NCBI GenBank assembly: GCA_035391225.1
Contig: DAOPKN010000043.1
Coordinates: 1-17,311, forward strand
Reading direction: 5' to 3'
DNA length: 17,311 nucleotides
Origin: DAOPKN01 sp035391225
Lineage (GTDB): Bacteria; Thermotogota; Thermotogae; MWEM01
Part shown: positions 13,873-17,311 of the stretch, in pieces
How positions within the stretch are numbered: position 1 is the stretch's first letter
How the letters are laid out: every line of letters begins with the position of its first letter
Made by a program: the position numbers and the translations under genes
The notes under the pieces: generated by a model
What the model saw: only the letters and a program-made list of their open reading frames with translations
What the model was told of the DNA's origin: nothing
Database searches by the model: none

Positions 13873-13893
13873 CCCTCTCGGGGTGCGCGAGGG
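13873..13893. promoter_or_regulatory. Imperfect dyad between divergent genes
   Basis: CCCTC (13873-13877) and GAGGG (13889-13893) form the ends of an imperfect palindrome in the 127-base space between the divergently transcribed peroxiredoxin-nitroreductase and channel genes. It could be a regulator site for either; nothing else in the sequence identifies a regulator. Confidence 0.25.
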
Positions 13894-13909
13894 ACCCAAG
13901 GGACAGTTG

Positions 13910-13918
13910 TGATACAAT
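13910..13918 (+). promoter_or_regulatory. Extended -10 of the potassium-channel gene
   Basis: TGA TACAAT, an extended -10 with five of six matches; no good -35 is seen. The start would fall near 13925, leaving a 24-base leader that contains the GAAGGAG ribosome site at 13934-13940. Confidence 0.5.
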
Positions 13919-13948
13919 TTGCTTGGAAAAAGTGAAGGAGTGAGGGGT

Positions 13949-14977
13949 ATGGATCAACCGACTGCAACCCAACCGCATCTGTTCCGCAAGATCGTAGTAC
14001 TCGTCGCATTGGTGGCCGGGGTGCTGGTTCTGGGAACCGTAGGATACGTGTACCTTGCGGGTATGGATAGGCTGGATGCCTTTCTCCAAACCGTGATCAC
14101 GATTTCCACGGTCGGTTTCGATATCCCCGCGGATTTGAGCGACGACGCCAAGCTTTTCACCGCCGCTCTCATCGGCCTGGGCGTGAGTATCGTGTTGTAC
14201 GGTGTTTCCACGGTGACGGCGGCGATCGTCGAAGGGCGGCTGAATGTTCTCTTTCGCATAAGGAGGAATCGCAAGATGGTGCAGGAAATGAAGGACCATA
14301 CGATTGTGGTGGGCGGGGGAGTGACCGGACGCTACGTTGTCCAGGAACTGTTCAACGATGGCCAGCCCTTCGTGGTGATCGATTCTTCGGAGGAAGCCAT
14401 TTCCCGGTTGCATTCCTTGCTGGGTCGGGAGATCGTCAACGTGGTGGGAGATGCCACGGAGGAAGAGGTGCTCAAGCTGGCGGGTGTGCTCAAGGCGCGA
14501 GCACTGATTTCCACGCTCCCCACCGATTCTTTGAACGTCTTCGTGGTGTTGAGCGCGCGGACGATGAATCCCAGGCTCAACATCGTGTCCAAGGTAACCG
14601 CTATCGACGCGGAAAAGAAGTTGAAGTACGCGGGGGCCAACGAGGTGGTTGCCATTCACGAGATTTCGGGCAAGCGCATGGCACGGGTGGCCACCAAGCC
14701 GGAAACGGTGAATTTCTTGGACATCGTTTCGTTCGGGAACCTGGAGTACCGTATCGAGGAAATCGAACTGCTTCCCGGAAGCAAGGTCAGTGGGAAAACC
14801 CTCGCCGGGTTGAACCTGCCCGCGGAGATCGGGTTGATGATTATCGCTATCCGCCGGGAAACGGACCTGATCTTCAGCCCCACGGGGGATACACGGTTGG
14901 AAGTGGGAGACAAGCTCATGGTTCTCGGAACGCGGGCCGCGATCCTGAAACTCAATGACCTTGCCAATCCCGCCTGA
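13949..14977 (+). CDS. Two-TM potassium-channel-like protein with RCK domains, 342 aa
   Basis: A MthK/TrkA-like layout. TM1 is at residues 14-37, a pore helix near 41-52, then TISTVGFDIP with a filter-like TVGF at 54-57, and TM2 at about 67-92. A cytoplasmic RCK_N (TrkA-N) Rossmann domain follows from about 117 (IVVGGGVTG, 119-127; FVVIDSS near 141), and a C-terminal RCK_C domain from about 262 (IEEIELLPGSKVSGKTL to GDKLMVLG). RCK domains gate such channels in response to ligands such as Ca2+, NAD(H) or ATP. The filter differs from the canonical TVGYGD: Phe replaces Tyr and the second Gly is absent, so selectivity or function may be altered. ATG 13949 has GAAGGAG eight bases upstream and matches the promoter; the frame is open from 13919. 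Confidence 0.88.
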   Translation: MDQPTATQPHLFRKIVVLVALVAGVLVLGTVGYVYLAGMDRLDAFLQTVITISTVGFDIPADLSDDAKLFTAALIGLGVSIVLYGVSTVTAAIVEGRLNVLFRIRRNRKMVQEMKDHTIVVGGGVTGRYVVQELFNDGQPFVVIDSSEEAISRLHSLLGREIVNVVGDATEEEVLKLAGVLKARALISTLPTDSLNVFVVLSARTMNPRLNIVSKVTAIDAEKKLKYAGANEVVAIHEISGKRMARVATKPETVNFLDIVSFGNLEYRIEEIELLPGSKVSGKTLAGLNLPAEIGLMIIAIRRETDLIFSPTGDTRLEVGDKLMVLGTRAAILKLNDLANPA

Positions 14978-15007
14978 TTCTTTCATGGATTTCTCATCGG
15001 GCAGGGG

Positions 15008-15013
15008 TACAAT
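15008..15013 (+). promoter_or_regulatory. Predicted -10 of the secreted protein / two-component operon
   Basis: TACAAT at 15008-15013, with a start expected near 15020 and the ribosome site GAGGTGA (15021-15027) immediately after, giving a leader of only about 12 bases before ATG 15032. No upstream TG or clear -35 is present, so this call is weaker than the others. Confidence 0.4.
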
Positions 15014-15031
15014 GGGTATTGAGGTGACCGT

Positions 15032-15742
15032 ATGAATCGGAGAATGGGCTACGTTATGTTTTTGCTCGTGGGATTGGGTCTTTGGACCCTGGGGCTTGGG
15101 CAGCTGCACTTGCCGGATGCCTCCGCTTTCCTCGAGTATTCCGGCGAACAACCCCAGGGAAGCAGCCTGCTGCAAACGCTGGCGAAACTGCAGGGCCGTT
15201 TGGATGGCTGGGTGGTGGCGGCTGGATTCGACAGCCAAGACCAATCCTGGGAATTTTGGACACAGCAGTCGTTGTACAGGTATTCCTCGGAAAGCCGAAC
15301 GTTGCAGCGTCAGGCACTTTCCACTCCGCCCCTTTCGCCGCAGTCCGCGCCAAAGGTGAGCATGTTCGATGCCCTTTCCCTCGCTTCGTTGCAACTGGGG
15401 CAGTCCGCTTCGGGCTTTTACTGGGATGCCTTCTCGGATGGCGGGGTGTGGCAGGTGCGCGTGGGCGAAGAGCTGGCGTTCATCGGGGGGGAGAGTCCCA
15501 GCGTGTACCGGGTGATGTCCGTGGCGCAGTGCAAGGTTGGATTGCAGGCAACGGGTTCGGCTTCCACAGGGCCATCTTCGGGTGGGAGTTCGTCGTCTTC
15601 CGGCACGATGGGGGGCTCCCAAAACGCGTCAGGTGGCCAGCAGCAGGGGAAACCGGACGATTCCGGAAACGGTGATGGAACCGGGGGTCAAGCGGGTGGA
15701 AATGGGCCCGGTGAACCTTCGGGACCCGGGGGCAAGAAGTGA
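15032..15742 (+). CDS. Exported protein with Gly/Ser-rich tail, 236 aa
   Basis: An N-terminal signal sequence (MNRR, then YVMFLLVGLGLWTLGLG, residues 1-24) leads to a globular part of about 150 residues with several Trp and Gln-rich stretches, and then a disordered tail (about 178-236) dominated by Gly, Ser, Gln, Pro and Asn. There is no Cys lipobox. I do not recognise the family. The first gene of a three-gene operon, it overlaps the response regulator by four bases (GTGA), so it is translationally coupled to a two-component system. It may be the envelope protein that the sensor kinase monitors, or a target of the system; this is inference from order alone. ATG 15032 is supported by GAGGTGA just upstream. 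Confidence 0.82.
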   Translation: MNRRMGYVMFLLVGLGLWTLGLGQLHLPDASAFLEYSGEQPQGSSLLQTLAKLQGRLDGWVVAAGFDSQDQSWEFWTQQSLYRYSSESRTLQRQALSTPPLSPQSAPKVSMFDALSLASLQLGQSASGFYWDAFSDGGVWQVRVGEELAFIGGESPSVYRVMSVAQCKVGLQATGSASTGPSSGGSSSSSGTMGGSQNASGGQQQGKPDDSGNGDGTGGQAGGNGPGEPSGPGGKK

Positions 15743-16425
15743 AGCTACTGGTGGTGGAAGATCATCCCTTGCTGCTGGAAAACCTTCGCCAGGGGTTGGT
15801 GCATTTCGGTTTTTCGGTGGATGTCGCGGCCGATGGCGACCAAGCGGTGGACCTTTTCCTGCAAGGCCATTACGATGCCATGGTGCTGGATATCTTGCTT
15901 CCGGGAATGGATGGATGGGAAGTGGTGGATTTCATCCGGAACCAGGAAAAAAACCCGCTTCCCATCTTGTTGTTGACCGCGCTTGACCAGGTGGAGGATC
16001 GCATTCGCGGGTTGAACCTCGGTGCGGATGACTACCTGGTGAAACCCTTTGATTTCGGGGAGCTTGTGGCACGCCTGCACGCGCTGATTCGGCGAAACCA
16101 GGGGGTCAAAACCGAGCAAATCCGTTACGGGGATTGCGAACTGGATATTCCTGCTCGTGTTTGCAGGATGGGAGGCACAGAAATCTCCTTGACCCCGAGG
16201 GAATTCGGGGTGCTGGAGGTGTTTTTTCGCAACCCCGACACCGTGTTTTCGCGCCAGCAAATCCTGGAACGCGTGTGGGAAGAAGCGGAAGCGGTGAGCA
16301 GTAACCTGGTGGACGTGTACATCTTGTACTTGCGGAAGAAGCTGCGCCCGGGGGGGTACGATAGTTGGATCCAAACCGTGCCCAGGATGGGATACCGTTT
16401 CGTGCCGGGAAGAGACGGTTCATGA
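15739..16425 (+). CDS. OmpR/PhoB-family response regulator, 228 aa
   Basis: A DNA-binding response regulator, phosphorylated by its partner kinase to control transcription. The receiver domain (1-115) keeps all key residues: E7-D8 acidic pair, phosphoacceptor D51 (VLDILLPGMDGWE), T80 and K102 (LVKPF). The C-terminal winged helix (about 130-225) carries LTPREFGVLEVFFRNP, the recognition-helix region SSNLVDVYILYLRKKL and the closing IQTVPRMGYRF typical of OmpR/PhoB. The length is normal. The start is a GTG at 15739 overlapping the previous stop; its ribosome site is weak, consistent with translational coupling. The stop TGA overlaps the kinase start (ATGA). Confidence 0.95.
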   Translation: MKLLVVEDHPLLLENLRQGLVHFGFSVDVAADGDQAVDLFLQGHYDAMVLDILLPGMDGWEVVDFIRNQEKNPLPILLLTALDQVEDRIRGLNLGADDYLVKPFDFGELVARLHALIRRNQGVKTEQIRYGDCELDIPARVCRMGGTEISLTPREFGVLEVFFRNPDTVFSRQQILERVWEEAEAVSSNLVDVYILYLRKKLRPGGYDSWIQTVPRMGYRFVPGRDGS

Positions 16426-17311
16426 CGTTACGCGCGCGCATCGCGCTGCGGTACATCGTGCCGTTTGGTTTGATCCTGGTGGTTGGCATGGTGTTGTTCC
16501 AGGTGTTGTTCGAGCGTCAGACCATGCAGGGATTGGATCGACGTCTTTCGGAGTTATACCGCGACTTGCATCCCGCACTCTCTTTTTCGGCGCTGTCCGC
16601 CGGAGCGTTGTATTCTTTCGCAGGGCAGGGAGAGATGGGTTTCGAGGTGTACGGTCCGCTGTTAGGCTTACAAGATGGGCAGGAGCCAGAATTGCTTCTT
16701 TCCTTCCAGCTCCCTCCGGGAACGTTCCAATCCATGGCCCAACAGGGTGTGCAAGGTTCGGGGGAGGAGCAGGGTTTTCGTTTCCTTGCCTTTTTGGAAA
16801 CGGAGCTGGACCGATACGTGGTTGTGGCCATCGACATGGGCCACACGCGCCAGTTGATTGCTTCGATGCGGATTTGGTCGTGGCTAGGATTGATGGGTGC
16901 CGTGGGGTTGATTTCCTGGTGGGGGTTGCGTGTGTCCCGCAAACTGTTGCTTCCTTTGGAGCGAATGGGGCAGGACATGCAGCGCATCAGCCAGGGGGAG
17001 ATTGGGGGGGAGCGTTTGGACGTTCCTCTCACCGGTTCGGAAATTGCCCGCCTTCAAGACGCGATAAACCGTTCGCTGCAACGACTGGAGAACTATTTCC
17101 AACGCACGCGTTCTGCTTCCTCCCGCATGGCGCACGAACTGCGCACCCCCCTTTCCCTCGTGCGCTCCACCCTTGAGGTGGTGCTTCTCGATGTTCCTTT
17201 CGATGATCCCGTCCGGGATGCGTTGGAAAAAGCGCTTGCAGATGTGAATCGTATCATCCGTTTTTCCGGGGATTTGCTCGCCCTTTCCAAGATGGATCAA
17301 GGGGTCATGCC
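16422..17311 (+). CDS. Sensor histidine kinase, truncated by window end
   Basis: The frame stays open to the last base; 296 residues are visible. TM1 is at about 7-30, an extracytoplasmic sensor segment of about 115 residues follows (32-147), TM2 is at about 150-171, a HAMP region at about 172-225, and the HisKA dimerisation helix carries the phosphoacceptor in MAHELRTPLSLV (H238). The ATPase domain lies beyond the window. The start ATG at 16422 overlaps the regulator stop by four bases, so the kinase is the direct partner of the regulator at 15739. The sensor segment shows no family I recognise. It may detect an envelope signal linked to the secreted protein encoded first in the operon. Confidence 0.93.
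   Translation, partial: MTLRARIALRYIVPFGLILVVGMVLFQVLFERQTMQGLDRRLSELYRDLHPALSFSALSAGALYSFAGQGEMGFEVYGPLLGLQDGQEPELLLSFQLPPGTFQSMAQQGVQGSGEEQGFRFLAFLETELDRYVVVAIDMGHTRQLIASMRIWSWLGLMGAVGLISWWGLRVSRKLLLPLERMGQDMQRISQGEIGGERLDVPLTGSEIARLQDAINRSLQRLENYFQRTRSASSRMAHELRTPLSLVRSTLEVVLLDVPFDDPVRDALEKALADVNRIIRFSGDLLALSKMDQGVM

Noticed and set aside
13781..15622. 613-codon open frame on the minus strand
   Set aside because: It runs antisense to the channel and exported-protein genes, is His/Arg/Pro-rich and has no motif.
1..17311. tRNA, rRNA or known riboswitch genes
   Set aside because: None recognised on either strand by reading for conserved tRNA arms, rRNA blocks or riboswitch cores; a covariance-model scan would be decisive.

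Overview
The window is bacterial chromosomal DNA of moderately high GC (about 55-57 percent by eye). It shows strong Shine-Dalgarno sites, frequent GTG and TTG starts, tight operons with ATGA or GTGA overlaps, and promoters dominated by an extended -10 (TGN-TATAAT type) with weak -35 boxes. A 100-N gap flanked by the same 55-base sequence shows that this is a draft short-read scaffold. I cannot place the organism by name. No tRNA, rRNA or CRISPR array was seen.

Layout. Positions 1-359 hold no convincing intact gene. 360-5651 is a plus-strand block: a TPR protein, two different SUMF1/FGE-like (C-type-lectin fold) proteins, a MoxR-type AAA+ ATPase, and a protein joining an HExxH metallopeptidase-like domain to a C-terminal von Willebrand A domain. 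This is the most interesting part. It resembles predicted MoxR-vWA regulatory or conflict systems in which an ATPase/vWA pair works on a partner protein, here probably the SUMF1 pair. Converging on it is a minus-strand restriction-modification pair (5697-7586), made of an intact amino-methyltransferase and an AT-richer, frameshifted putative endonuclease. The endonuclease is bordered by the assembly gap and a palindromic repeat found three times (7764-7793, 8783-8816, 8838-8867), with a compensatory base change in its stem.

7973-8755 encodes an unknown protein with a degenerate P-loop. 8892-9473 is a GrpB-family protein that appears to be leaderless. 9521-12352 is a ferrous-iron uptake operon: feoB, a small membrane protein, and a protein with two FeoA-like domains, behind a promoter overlapped by a Fur-box-like sequence. 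A terminator hairpin at 12355-12385 separates it from a minus-strand operon holding a peroxiredoxin-nitroreductase fusion and a small secreted protein. Divergent to that is a two-TM RCK potassium-channel-like protein with an atypical filter (13949-14977). The window ends with an operon of a secreted Gly/Ser-rich protein, an OmpR-type response regulator and a histidine kinase cut off by the window edge.

Functionally, the right half covers iron uptake, peroxide/redox defence, ion balance and envelope sensing. The left half combines a putative ATPase/vWA/SUMF1 module with a restriction-modification locus, a small accessory or defence-like neighbourhood.
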